Assembly: GCA_039178835.1 (NCBI GenBank)
Contig: JBCDFA010000110.1
Coordinates: 1-20,547 of the forward strand
Source of the DNA: AL-N1 sp039178835
Lineage (GTDB): Bacteria > Chloroflexota > Chloroflexia > Chloroflexales > Roseiflexaceae
Direction: 5' to 3'
DNA length: 20,547 bases
In this document: positions 1 through 7,321 of the stretch, piece by piece
How positions within the stretch are numbered: position 1 is the stretch's first letter
How the letters are laid out: the number at the start of each line of letters is the position of its first letter
Position numbers and translations under genes: made by a program
The notes under the pieces: generated by a model
What the model was told of the DNA's origin: nothing
Databases searched by the model: none
What the model saw: the letters and a program-made list of their open reading frames with translations, nothing else

Positions 1-2
1 CG

Positions 3-296
3 TCCGGGCGTGGGGGCGATATCGCACTCTTTAGGGAAGCAGAACGGGCCGCACTACGACTGGCATATCTTTCAGCCCAAATCCCGCTGATCACACCGCG
101 ATGCTTTGTCCAGCCGGTGATCGACCAATTTGACACGAAAACCTGTATCGAACTGTTTGTTGTGTGTAGTATTGCCTCATTGATTCAACGCTTCGCTGCC
201 ATCATCCAACCAGCCCATGATCAGACAATAGCTGCGTTTGTCAAAGAGCACGGTTTGTCGACCGATACACTCACTATGCGCTTTCCAATTCTATAA
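3..296 (+). CDS. Carboxymuconolactone decarboxylase / AhpD-like family protein, C-terminal part (5' end outside window)
   Basis: The third forward frame is open from the window edge to a TAA at 294-296, giving about 97 residues. The sequence resembles the C-terminal half of the carboxymuconolactone decarboxylase/alkylhydroperoxidase D-like family: a helix with EAERAALRLAY, then a segment with ITPRCF, then a helix ending in LIQRF. This is the usual 'aa..la...t......d..f......ei.el......i.rf' pattern of that all-helical fold. The CxxC active site of true AhpD members would lie upstream and cannot be seen, so redox activity cannot be judged. The Rieske oxygenase gene starts 91 bases downstream on the same strand, so the two may be co-transcribed. 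The family call is by eye from a fragment and could be wrong; that this is a real coding end is more secure. Confidence 0.5.
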   Translation, partial: SGRGGDIALFREAERAALRLAYLSAQIPLITPRCFVQPVIDQFDTKTCIELFVVCSIASLIQRFAAIIQPAHDQTIAAFVKEHGLSTDTLTMRFPIL

Positions 297-359
297 AGCC
301 TGGAAGTCATCCTGTAACTATAACCAATTGAGAAAAGACAGATTATTGATGCCCGTAAT

Positions 360-374
360 TGACTGATACAGTCA
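360..374. promoter_or_regulatory. 15-base dyad (TGACTG-ATA-CAGTCA) just upstream of the Rieske oxygenase RBS
   Basis: Two perfect 6-base arms (360-365 and 369-374) flank ATA and end one base before the GAGGAGGA ribosome-binding site at 376-383. The dyad could be an operator or a small hairpin that affects access to the ribosome-binding site. A 3-base loop makes a stable RNA hairpin only marginal. There is no independent evidence of function. Confidence 0.3.
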
Positions 375-387
375 CGAGGAGGACCGT

Positions 388-1788
388 ATGACAGTTGTAA
401 ATCGAAACAATGTGAACGGGAAAAAGACGGCAAGCCGCAAACGACTCACGGCAAACTGGCAGAACACACTCGAAATGGCCCAAAACCTGACGGAATGGCA
501 GCGCTACAAGACAATCTGGGGACACGAAGTAAAGAATGCCGTCTTCAGTGTCGTACGCCGATTACCAGGAATGAACATTGACCGGGCACGATTAGAGCCG
601 CTCAAATCCGACCATCCTCGTCTGACTCGCTGGCGCAAACGTGCGTTTGGCACACCTGGTAAGCCTACCGCACTGGCCGACATTCCATGGGATTACATTC
701 GTGAATACGAGGACACCATCCCTTTCCTTGGATTGCGTGAATACTGGTATCCGGCAATGAAGTCCAAAGAGTTATACCACAACGAGCCGAAACCGATCAC
801 CTTGTTGGGTGATAATATCGTCTTCTTCCGTGGTGCAGATGGTAAAGCCTGTGCGCTCGAAGATCGTTGCCCACATCGCAGTCCACTCCTATCATTGGGC
901 CAGGTCGGCGTCGTCGCACCAGGAACTATCACATGTCGCTATCACGGCATGACCTTCGACGGCACAGGCACATGTGTGGCTTTTATTGCAGATGGCTCAG
1001 ATAGCCCGGCATGCCACACCATGAAGGCAAAAACTTATCCAGTCGAAGAGATGGGTGGGGTCATCTGGGTGTACATGGGTGACAAAGAACCGCAGCCAGT
1101 ACTCGAATCCCTGCCGTATGCAAAAGACGTGTTTTCGCATGACACTATCGTCACTGTTCAAACACCATTACCATTCAATCATCTCAACCTGCTCGATAAC
1201 AGTGCCGATGTAGCCCATCCTGGCATCCTGCATCGTTCCTGTATACTGTTTGCCGGTCAAAAGGTGGCGGGTGAGGTTGCTGTCGAAGAGAAGGAAAACG
1301 GCGGATTGATGACCAAATTTATCGACGACGTTGAACATCCTGGACCCATGCACATCGATTGTACCGAGTGGCATCTTCCGAATTTCATTTTTCACCATCG
1401 TGGAGATCTGGGCGGCAATATTGGCTTTGGGTATGCCTGGGTCGTCCCAAATGATATCGGCAACTCGACGTTCTGGATTGTGCTGGCCGGGACCAAGGAA
1501 AAGCGTTGGCAGCGTACCCTTACAGCAGGAATGATGGAAGTATTTTCCGGCAAATATATCAACTTGTCCAGCACCGTTCTTGGTTGTCTCGATGGCGGAG
1601 ATATACCAATGATGACATCCCAGGGACGTGTTGCACGGTGGGATCTGGACCGACTCGCACGGATTGATCGGGGGATTATCGCAGCACGCAAAAAGTTGAA
1701 AGCAGCACACGTAGCTGAGCGTGCCGAACGGGAAGCCGCCGGACGACCCCACCCACGTATTGCGCCACCACTACCAGTAGCAGAGTAG
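388..1788 (+). CDS. Rieske [2Fe-2S] non-haem iron oxygenase, alpha subunit (pheophorbide a oxygenase / vanillate demethylase-like)
   Basis: This 466-residue protein has the two signatures of Rieske oxygenases, which hydroxylate or demethylate a substrate using O2 and electrons from a separate reductase. The Rieske cluster ligands are C161-P-H163 and C183-R-Y-H186. The mononuclear iron site has D274, H277 and H282 in the segment DNSADVAHPGILH; the third iron ligand should lie further downstream. About 130 residues precede the Rieske domain, longer than in minimal family members, and the first 85 are rich in Lys and Arg with no signal peptide. The start is supported by GAGGAGGA at 376-383. No ferredoxin or reductase gene is nearby, so electrons must come from elsewhere. 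The overall layout fits the PaO/VanA-like branch, but the substrate cannot be read from the sequence. The esterase gene follows after a short gap. Confidence 0.85.
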   Translation: MTVVNRNNVNGKKTASRKRLTANWQNTLEMAQNLTEWQRYKTIWGHEVKNAVFSVVRRLPGMNIDRARLEPLKSDHPRLTRWRKRAFGTPGKPTALADIPWDYIREYEDTIPFLGLREYWYPAMKSKELYHNEPKPITLLGDNIVFFRGADGKACALEDRCPHRSPLLSLGQVGVVAPGTITCRYHGMTFDGTGTCVAFIADGSDSPACHTMKAKTYPVEEMGGVIWVYMGDKEPQPVLESLPYAKDVFSHDTIVTVQTPLPFNHLNLLDNSADVAHPGILHRSCILFAGQKVAGEVAVEEKENGGLMTKFIDDVEHPGPMHIDCTEWHLPNFIFHHRGDLGGNIGFGYAWVVPNDIGNSTFWIVLAGTKEKRWQRTLTAGMMEVFSGKYINLSSTVLGCLDGGDIPMMTSQGRVARWDLDRLARIDRGIIAARKKLKAAHVAERAEREAAGRPHPRIAPPLPVAE

Positions 1789-1825
1789 TTAGTATGAATT
1801 GAAACACCCAAAGAGCAATACAATC

Positions 1826-2755
1826 ATGAATATGTTAAAAAAAAATGTGTCTATGGGGCTGAGCATTACCGTCGTCGGACTTGGAATCCTTGTTGCACTA
1901 TTTTGGAATGAACTCCCCCTTCAAATCATTTGGCCATACATAGTGCAAAGCCCTATTGATATCGATGGTGAAGTGCAAACAGTACAATTTGTTGGTTCGG
2001 CAGCGGGGGAGCATACCTATTTCATCTACCTACCGGAAGGATATCACTCAGGAGAACAGCGATATCGAACACTCTATCACTTACATGGGAGGCACTTTCG
2101 CGAGTCCTGGGCAGCCTATGACTGTACCAATATCGGGCATCATCTTGAGGCAGCAGTAACGGCTGGTCTTGTTGAGCCGATGATTGTGGTGTGCCCCTTT
2201 GATCCCAACGGGGATTCAATGTGGGTTGATAGTTACGACAAACAAATTCTGACATGGACGGCTCTCACACAAGATATCATTCCACATATTGATGCAACCT
2301 ATCGAACGATTCCGCAAAGTAGTGCTCGTGTCATGCAAGGCTTCTCTATGGGTGGGTTTGGTGCAGCTATGAATGCGTTTCGTGCACCAGAATTATTTGG
2401 CACACTCGTTATCTGGGATGGAGCACTGCACGATTGGAACACGATCACAAATAATCGCGAAGAAATTGCAACAAAGATGTTCCAGACCGAATCTTATTTT
2501 AATCAATGGTCTCCATGGGAATTAACAACACACTCAGATGATACTGACATAGATATGTTCATGGTTGTTGGTGAAATGGAGTCAGTCCGCGATTATGGTG
2601 AACGCTTTCAGATTCATCTCAATAATGTAGGACAGGAATTCACTGCTGTTGAGGCATCCTGCCCACATAGTTTAATTTGCATGATGGATGATCATGGTGA
2701 GGAAGCATTTGCATTCATCGCCAAAAGTTTTGTTCAGCAAGATCGCAGTGAATAA
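1826..2755 (+). CDS. Membrane-anchored alpha/beta-hydrolase, esterase D / antigen 85-like family
   Basis: This 309-residue protein has an N-terminal hydrophobic helix (about residues 9-27) with a basic flank, so it is likely exported and membrane-tethered. The catalytic domain has the nucleophile elbow GFSMGGFGA with Ser174 and a likely catalytic His281 in CPHS, followed by the EEAFAFI helix usual at the end of this family. The acidic member is probably in the segment GEMESVRDYGERF. The family hydrolyses acyl esters; the substrate is unknown. An in-frame TTG at 1799 could extend the protein by nine residues, but ATG 1826 has an AAAGAG about ten bases upstream and gives a normal anchor. The gene is visibly more A+T-rich than most neighbours (22 G+C in the 60 bases 2461-2520). 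It follows the Rieske gene by 37 bases and may share its transcript. Confidence 0.75.
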   Translation: MNMLKKNVSMGLSITVVGLGILVALFWNELPLQIIWPYIVQSPIDIDGEVQTVQFVGSAAGEHTYFIYLPEGYHSGEQRYRTLYHLHGRHFRESWAAYDCTNIGHHLEAAVTAGLVEPMIVVCPFDPNGDSMWVDSYDKQILTWTALTQDIIPHIDATYRTIPQSSARVMQGFSMGGFGAAMNAFRAPELFGTLVIWDGALHDWNTITNNREEIATKMFQTESYFNQWSPWELTTHSDDTDIDMFMVVGEMESVRDYGERFQIHLNNVGQEFTAVEASCPHSLICMMDDHGEEAFAFIAKSFVQQDRSE

Positions 2756-2775
2756 GTTGCTTGTTTAACAACTTA
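2753..2775. terminator. Weak stem-loop between convergent esterase and regulator genes
   Basis: TAAGTTG (2753-2759, overlapping the esterase stop) and CAACTTA (2769-2775) form a perfect 7-base inverted repeat with a 9-base loop. The stem is A+T-rich and no T-run follows on either strand, so it is a poor intrinsic terminator. It is listed because it lies where termination of two converging genes is expected. Confidence 0.25.
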
Positions 2776-2822
2776 CGATATCGCAATGACTGGTCCCGTA
2801 ACACGCAATGGCCAGAAAGGCT

Positions 2823-4535
2823 TTAATCTGGGTAATAAACATTGATATTCGCCTGATTGATAAAGACATGTTCCATATACACAGCCGGAGGGACAGCGCG
2901 TCCCTCCAGTATCTCGATTGCGAGGCTCATGAGTTTTTCGCCATATGCCTCAGGAAAAAAGGCCGTTGAGCCAATCACAGGCGAATGGGGCCGACGAATC
3001 TCGCTACGGAGGATGCGGTCGGCGCCCTGACCAACAATAGCCACCTGTTCTGTCCGGCTCAGGCTTTGAGCCGCTTGTAATGCGCCATAAGCCGCGTCAT
3101 CATTAAAGCTTAGTACCGCAATACGGTGACAATCCGCCAATTCGTGAAGTTTTTGAGTCACCTGAGATTCACTCACACTGCTGGTGTTCCCACAGTCGAG
3201 AAAATGCATACCATCGGATGGGATATCACCAATATGTTCCTGCAGCCCATCGATCTGCCCTTGAATACGCGCTTCTGGCAACGAACCGGCACGTGGCTCA
3301 ATCAGCACGATAACCGCATCAAGAGAGCCCTCCCAATGCATATCAATCCATTCCCCAAGGGCAACCCCGGCCATATGCCCCGCCTGATAGTTGTCCACCC
3401 CAAAGAATGTCGCTCCTACAATCGGAATATCAACCGCAATGACTGGTATATTGGCAGATTGAAACTTCTTCATAATCAGACTGTTGGTCCGATAATCGAT
3501 CTGATACTCAATCATCAGATCAACTGCCTGTTCGATAAACTCATCCGCTACCGCAAGGGCACGAACCGGGTCGAGGCGATTGTCTGCCACAATGATATCG
3601 ACATTATTCTGTGCCTGAGCCGCCTTTTCTAGACCACGTCGCACATCAAGCGCAATGTGAGAATCCTGTTCGCTCAGGTTTGCAAAACCAATCAAGCGAT
3701 GGCGTCCCGCTTGCTCTGCATAATTGGTAACGGTGTCATCTCCACAGATCGTCATCCCCAACCCAGCTGACTTGAACTGATCGATCAGCTGTGGATCGGC
3801 ATCCTGATCGGTAACGAGGTGACCAATCGCACTGGCAGAACTAACGGGTGCCAGACTCGACACCCCCAGCTTCGATGAGTCAACCAGTGCGATGGTGCGT
3901 TTGGCGCGTGCCAGTAACTTTGCTTTCAAACGCGCCTCTTCGATATGACGTTCAGACAAGCCGGTTTCGAGGGAAAATCCCACCCCTGAAACAAAGGCCA
4001 CATCGAATTGAATCTGTGCAAGCTGCTGCTCATCGAGTTGGCTGATGATCGCCGAGCCACTTTTGTTGACAACCCCACCAATCAATACCACGGTATTCGA
4101 CAGATGTTCAGCCAGCGAGCGTGCCAGGTCGATACCGTTGGTTACGATAGTCAAGTTGCGGTGCTCTTGCAAAAAGGGCGTCATACACAAGACCGTCGTG
4201 CTAGCATCCAACAGAATCGTCTGCCCATCTTCCACATTTCCGGCTGCCCACTGCGCGATCTTTTGTTTGTTGGCAGCGTTCTTCATGGTTCGCGATGTTG
4301 GAAAAGTAGCATGAGGAGCCTGTGCAATGGACACCGCACCACCACGTACCCGCTTGAGTTGATGTTCGGTTTCTAGCGCCGCCAGATCATTCCGAATCGT
4401 GGTTTCCGAAACATCGAATAGCTCGACCAGTGTCGTCACTTTTACACTCATCTGCTGATTCAGGAGATTGACAATACGCTGACGACGCTCAAACGTCGTC
4501 ATCTCGTCATTCGTTGATAGAGGTTCAGACTTCAT
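2823..4535 (-). CDS. DeoR-family transcriptional regulator fused to a periplasmic-binding-protein-like domain; probable rhamnose regulator
   Basis: This 570-residue protein has three parts. Residues about 17-68 form a DeoR-type helix-turn-helix (ERRQRIVNLL, then VSETTIRNDL and RVRGGA). Residues about 85-265 are the DeoR sensor domain: DGQTILLDASTT, TNGIDLA, and LVDSSKLG, which is the usual 'l.DssKfg' signature. Residues about 275-570 are a sugar-binding periplasmic-type fold of the RbsB/LacI kind, with FFGVDNYQAGHMAG and VAIVGQGAD typical of its two lobes. A normal DeoR regulator is about 250 residues and stops after the second part. There is no signal peptide or membrane segment, so it acts in the cytoplasm. 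It is divergent from the rhamnose operon and shares the 4536-4731 region with its phased repeats. Repression relieved by rhamnose (C-terminal domain) and/or a phosphorylated intermediate (DeoR sensor) is inference. The start at 4535 has only a weak GGA upstream; M12 is an alternative but has no visible RBS. Confidence 0.88.
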   Translation of the reverse strand: MKSEPLSTNDEMTTFERRQRIVNLLNQQMSVKVTTLVELFDVSETTIRNDLAALETEHQLKRVRGGAVSIAQAPHATFPTSRTMKNAANKQKIAQWAAGNVEDGQTILLDASTTVLCMTPFLQEHRNLTIVTNGIDLARSLAEHLSNTVVLIGGVVNKSGSAIISQLDEQQLAQIQFDVAFVSGVGFSLETGLSERHIEEARLKAKLLARAKRTIALVDSSKLGVSSLAPVSSASAIGHLVTDQDADPQLIDQFKSAGLGMTICGDDTVTNYAEQAGRHRLIGFANLSEQDSHIALDVRRGLEKAAQAQNNVDIIVADNRLDPVRALAVADEFIEQAVDLMIEYQIDYRTNSLIMKKFQSANIPVIAVDIPIVGATFFGVDNYQAGHMAGVALGEWIDMHWEGSLDAVIVLIEPRAGSLPEARIQGQIDGLQEHIGDIPSDGMHFLDCGNTSSVSESQVTQKLHELADCHRIAVLSFNDDAAYGALQAAQSLSRTEQVAIVGQGADRILRSEIRRPHSPVIGSTAFFPEAYGEKLMSLAIEILEGRAVPPAVYMEHVFINQANINVYYPD

Positions 4536-4613
4536 TGCTATGTGTCCATCATAAAAAGTGCTGCTAGAAACGCTTCATACTATATCACGAATAGTGCGAT
4601 AAACATATGGAAT

Positions 4614-4625
4614 CTGTTGAAATGT
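4614..4625 (-). promoter_or_regulatory. Upstream inverted operator half (CTGTTGAAATGT), candidate regulator site
   Basis: This 12-mer is the exact reverse complement of ACATTTCAACAG at 4701-4712; centre-to-centre distance is 87 bases. A second, weaker copy in the same orientation (ATTGACATTT, 4636-4645) lies 20 bases downstream, in phase with it, and includes the -35 box of the operon promoter. The site lies upstream of the operon promoter and in the leader of the divergent regulator gene, so it could serve repression of both. That the regulator binds it is inference. Confidence 0.5.
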
Positions 4626-4636
4626 AAGATTCCTTA

Positions 4637-4665
4637 TTGACATTTGGCGAATTTCCTACTATTAT
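4637..4665 (+). promoter_or_regulatory. Sigma-70 type promoter of the rhamnose operon
   Basis: A consensus -35 TTGACA (4637-4642) is separated by exactly 17 bases from a -10 TATTAT (4660-4665). Transcription would begin near 4671-4673, leaving a leader of about 60 bases before the ATPase start. The candidate operator repeats begin at once downstream of the expected start site. This is the strongest promoter-like match I saw in the window. Confidence 0.65.
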
Positions 4666-4673
4666 ACAAAACA

Positions 4674-4713
4674 ATTCAACATTTTTCAAAAGAAATCAAC
4701 ACATTTCAACAGG
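4674..4713 (+). promoter_or_regulatory. Tandem 10-base phased repeats: candidate operator for the DeoR-type regulator
   Basis: The core TCAA occurs at 4676, 4686, 4696 and 4706, that is, four times at exactly 10-base spacing. Three copies are TCAACA and one is TCAAAA; three of the four are preceded by T. One helical turn per unit puts all copies on the same DNA face. DeoR-family repressors such as GlpR and AgaR are known to use short tandem repeats with TTTC/TTCA-like cores. The position just after the predicted start site suits repression by blocking initiation or elongation. Confidence 0.6.
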
Positions 4714-4731
4714 GTACGCGGAGTTATGTCA

Positions 4732-6219
4732 ATGGAGACTCCCCCCTTACTTTCCCTACGAGACATTACCAAATCATTTGGTGGCGTCCACGCACTACAA
4801 CATGTTCAACTCGATATTTACGCTGGTGAAGTGCACGCCATTCTCGGCGAGAACGGGGCTGGTAAATCGACGCTCATCAAAATAATCACTGGTGTACATC
4901 AACCAGACTCTGGTGAGATCCTACTCAATGGAGAGTTGGTCAGCTTCAGCGGGCCACGCGATGCTCAGACCAGAGCGATTGCCGCTATCTATCAGGAGCC
5001 CAATCTCTTTCCCGATCTGGACATTGCAGAAAACATCTTTGTCGGCTGCCAACCAAAAGCCGGTGGGCGGGTTGACTGGCGAAAGATGTACCGCGATGCT
5101 GAAGAGTTGCTCCGTTCTCTGGGCTCCACCCTTGATGTGAAAACCAAAGCACGTTCCTTGAGCGTGGCACAGCAACAGATTGTCGAAATCGCCAGAGCAC
5201 TGTCGCTACGGGCACAGATTTTCATCATGGATGAGCCGACCTCATCGCTCACCCTTTCGGAGGTAGAAGACCTGTTTGAGATTGTGCGGCGTCTCCGCGA
5301 TGCAGGCACTGCTATCATATTTATTTCACATCGACTGGAAGAACTCTTTGTGCTGGCAGACCGCGTGACCACACTGCGCGACGGGGCCTACATCGGATCG
5401 CGTCTCATCGAAGAAGTCACCCGTGACGAACTTATTCACATGATGGTAGGGCGCAATCTCACATCCCTCTACCCAAAGGATGCAGTAGCTATCGGCGATG
5501 TCGTTCTAGAAGTCAAGCATCTATCGCTACCAGGGCAGTTTGATGATATTTCATTTGAACTGAGGGCCGGCGAAATCCTCGGTGTCTATGGATTGATAGG
5601 GGCCGGTCGAACTGAAATCGCAACGGCCATCTTCGGTGTAACGCCGGCACTCTCGGGTGAGATTGTGGTGCATGGCAAACTGGCGCATATCAAAAAACCC
5701 CAGCACGCCCTGGAACTCGGAATCGCCTACGTCCCTGAGGACCGGAAGAGTCACGGATTGATCCTGCCAATGTCGATTGCAGACAACATCACTGTTGGCA
5801 TTTTGTCGCAATTTACCACCAATGGATGGATTAACAGGCGAGCTGAACAAACCATGGCCGGTACGCTGGCTGGTCAACTCCAGGTGAAAGCCGCCAGCCT
5901 CTGGCAACGCGCTGAGGAGCTTTCCGGTGGGAACCAGCAAAAAGTGGTGCTTTCCAAATGGCTGGCCACCAAACCGACGATTCTTATGCTTGATGAACCC
6001 ACACGCGGCATCGACGTAGGTGCCAAAGCAGAGGTTCATCAACTGTTGAGCACCCTGGCGGCAGAAGGTGTGGGCATCATCATGATCTCCTCTGAACTGC
6101 CCGAAATTCTGGGCATGAGTGACCGCATCCTGGTGATCAAAGAGGGGCGCGTTGCTGGCGAATTTGACCGTGCGGAAGCAACACAGGAAGCCCTGATGCA
6201 CGCAGTAACCGAGTCCTAA
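4732..6219 (+). CDS. Rhamnose/rhamnoside ABC transporter, double ATP-binding subunit (RbsA type)
   Basis: This 495-residue protein energises uptake of a monosaccharide-type substrate (CUT2 family). It has two nucleotide-binding domains in tandem. The first (about residues 6-240) has Walker A GENGAGKST, signature LSVAQQQIVEIA and Walker B IFIMDEPTSSL. The second (about 250-495) has the degenerate Walker A GLIGAGRTE, signature LSGGNQQKVVLSKW and Walker B ILMLDEPTRGIDVG. The degenerate second Walker A is normal for RbsA-like subunits, not damage. GGAG at 4720-4723 is 8 bases from ATG 4732 but only 2 from ATG 4726, so I prefer 4732; the difference is two residues. It is the first gene of the operon, followed by two permeases and the binding protein. 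Rhizobium names the equivalent rhaT, which clashes with the E. coli symporter name. Rhamnose specificity is inferred from context. Confidence 0.92.
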   Translation: METPPLLSLRDITKSFGGVHALQHVQLDIYAGEVHAILGENGAGKSTLIKIITGVHQPDSGEILLNGELVSFSGPRDAQTRAIAAIYQEPNLFPDLDIAENIFVGCQPKAGGRVDWRKMYRDAEELLRSLGSTLDVKTKARSLSVAQQQIVEIARALSLRAQIFIMDEPTSSLTLSEVEDLFEIVRRLRDAGTAIIFISHRLEELFVLADRVTTLRDGAYIGSRLIEEVTRDELIHMMVGRNLTSLYPKDAVAIGDVVLEVKHLSLPGQFDDISFELRAGEILGVYGLIGAGRTEIATAIFGVTPALSGEIVVHGKLAHIKKPQHALELGIAYVPEDRKSHGLILPMSIADNITVGILSQFTTNGWINRRAEQTMAGTLAGQLQVKAASLWQRAEELSGGNQQKVVLSKWLATKPTILMLDEPTRGIDVGAKAEVHQLLSTLAAEGVGIIMISSELPEILGMSDRILVIKEGRVAGEFDRAEATQEALMHAVTES

Positions 6220-6277
6220 AAGGAGCCACTTCGAAAGACCACATACGTGTTGTAATCGAGACATAAAAGGTATCAAT

Positions 6278-7297
6278 ATGGCAGTGCTGGCAAAAAATCA
6301 ACAGGGTCGTTCTGATCAGTTACTTCAACTCATCGTGAAATTCCGCGAAGTCGGGATCATCCTATTTACATTGTTGTTGATTGCAATAGCGAGTGTCCTC
6401 AGTCCTTTTTTCCTGTCGGTAGACAACTTCCGCGATATCTTGCTCAATATCTCGATCCTGGCGATTGTCAGCCTCGCACAGATGATGGTCATCATCACAC
6501 GCGGCATCGATCTCTCGGTCGGCTCGATGATCGGGCTGGTAGCGATGATGGTTTCCTTCACGCTGGTGGCATTGCCAGGGTTCCCTCCGGTACTGGCCAT
6601 CTTCTTAGGGGCCGCACTTGGCGCAATGCTGGGGAGTATCAACGGAGCCATCATCACCTGGGGCAATGTCCCACCCATCATCACCACACTGGGCACGCTG
6701 TCGGCCTATCGCGGCCTGGTCTTCCTCTACAGTGAAGGGAACTGGGTAAACGCCTTTGAGCTGCCAGCCGGCTTTCGCGAACTGGCCAAAGGCACCCCTC
6801 TCGGCGTACCAAATCTTATTTTGATCGCAGCTGTCATCGCCGTTTCCGTCTTTTATTTTTTACGCTTTACACAGACTGGTCGTAACATCTATGCGGTGGG
6901 AAGCAACCCCCAGGCCGCACATGTCGCTGGCATTCCGGTCAAACGCAGCATCTTTCTAGTGTATATGTTGTCAGGACTGTTGTGCGGCATAGCAGGTGTG
7001 CTCTGGGCATCCCGCTTTGAGTCGGCCCAGACCAATACCGCCCTGAATTTTGAACTTCAAACGGTCGCCGCTTCGGTCGTGGGTGGGGTCAATATCTTTG
7101 GCGGAAGTGGGACAGTGCTGGGGGTCATGCTCGGCGCCTTTCTGCTGGGGGTTATCAACAACTCTCTGACCATCGTGCGTGTCTCACCCTTCTGGCAACT
7201 TGCCGTCCAGGGTCTGCTAATCCTGCTTGCCGTCGTTATCGATTCTGCCATCCTCCGCCGCATATCGAAACTGTCCACCCGCAAAAGGGGCCAGTAA
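6278..7297 (+). CDS. Rhamnose/rhamnoside ABC transporter permease 1 (RbsC type)
   Basis: This 339-residue integral membrane protein is of the BPD_transp_2 type, with about eight to ten hydrophobic segments. Family hallmarks are the early segment ITRGIDLSVGSMIGLVAMM and the late ASVVGGVNIFGGSGTVLGVMLGA, which holds the cytoplasmic loop that docks to the ATPase. The middle FLRFTQTGRNIYAVGSNPQAAHVAGI is also typical of ribose/rhamnose-class permeases. It forms a heterodimeric channel with the next gene product, and the pair with the double ATPase and lipoprotein completes a CUT2 importer. The start has AAAGGT about six bases upstream. The gap to the ATPase gene is 58 bases. Confidence 0.92.
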   Translation: MAVLAKNQQGRSDQLLQLIVKFREVGIILFTLLLIAIASVLSPFFLSVDNFRDILLNISILAIVSLAQMMVIITRGIDLSVGSMIGLVAMMVSFTLVALPGFPPVLAIFLGAALGAMLGSINGAIITWGNVPPIITTLGTLSAYRGLVFLYSEGNWVNAFELPAGFRELAKGTPLGVPNLILIAAVIAVSVFYFLRFTQTGRNIYAVGSNPQAAHVAGIPVKRSIFLVYMLSGLLCGIAGVLWASRFESAQTNTALNFELQTVAASVVGGVNIFGGSGTVLGVMLGAFLLGVINNSLTIVRVSPFWQLAVQGLLILLAVVIDSAILRRISKLSTRKRGQ

Positions 7298-7321
7298 TAG
7301 CCAGGAATCAATCGAGGAAAC

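Noticed and set aside
1168..1752. Long antisense open frame (194 codons) across the Rieske gene
   Set aside because: It lies fully opposite a gene with clear Rieske motifs, has no RBS and no recognisable domain; it is a shadow of codon bias.
3126..3632. Plus-strand open frame of 168 codons inside the regulator gene
   Set aside because: It is antisense to the conserved DeoR/binding-protein fusion and shows no RBS or domain.
4536..4610. A defined promoter for the divergent regulator gene
   Set aside because: TATAGT on the minus strand (4584-4579) could be a -10, but I found no acceptable -35 at 16-18 bases, so no coordinates are claimed.
5500..6219. Degenerate Walker A (GLIGAGRTE) in the second ATPase domain as a sign of damage
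   Set aside because: This degeneration is the usual state in RbsA-type double ATPases.
5551..6276. Antisense open frame of 241 codons under the ABC ATPase gene
   Set aside because: The opposite strand encodes the second ATPase domain with intact motifs; the antisense product is rich in His, Cys and Gly with no family resemblance.
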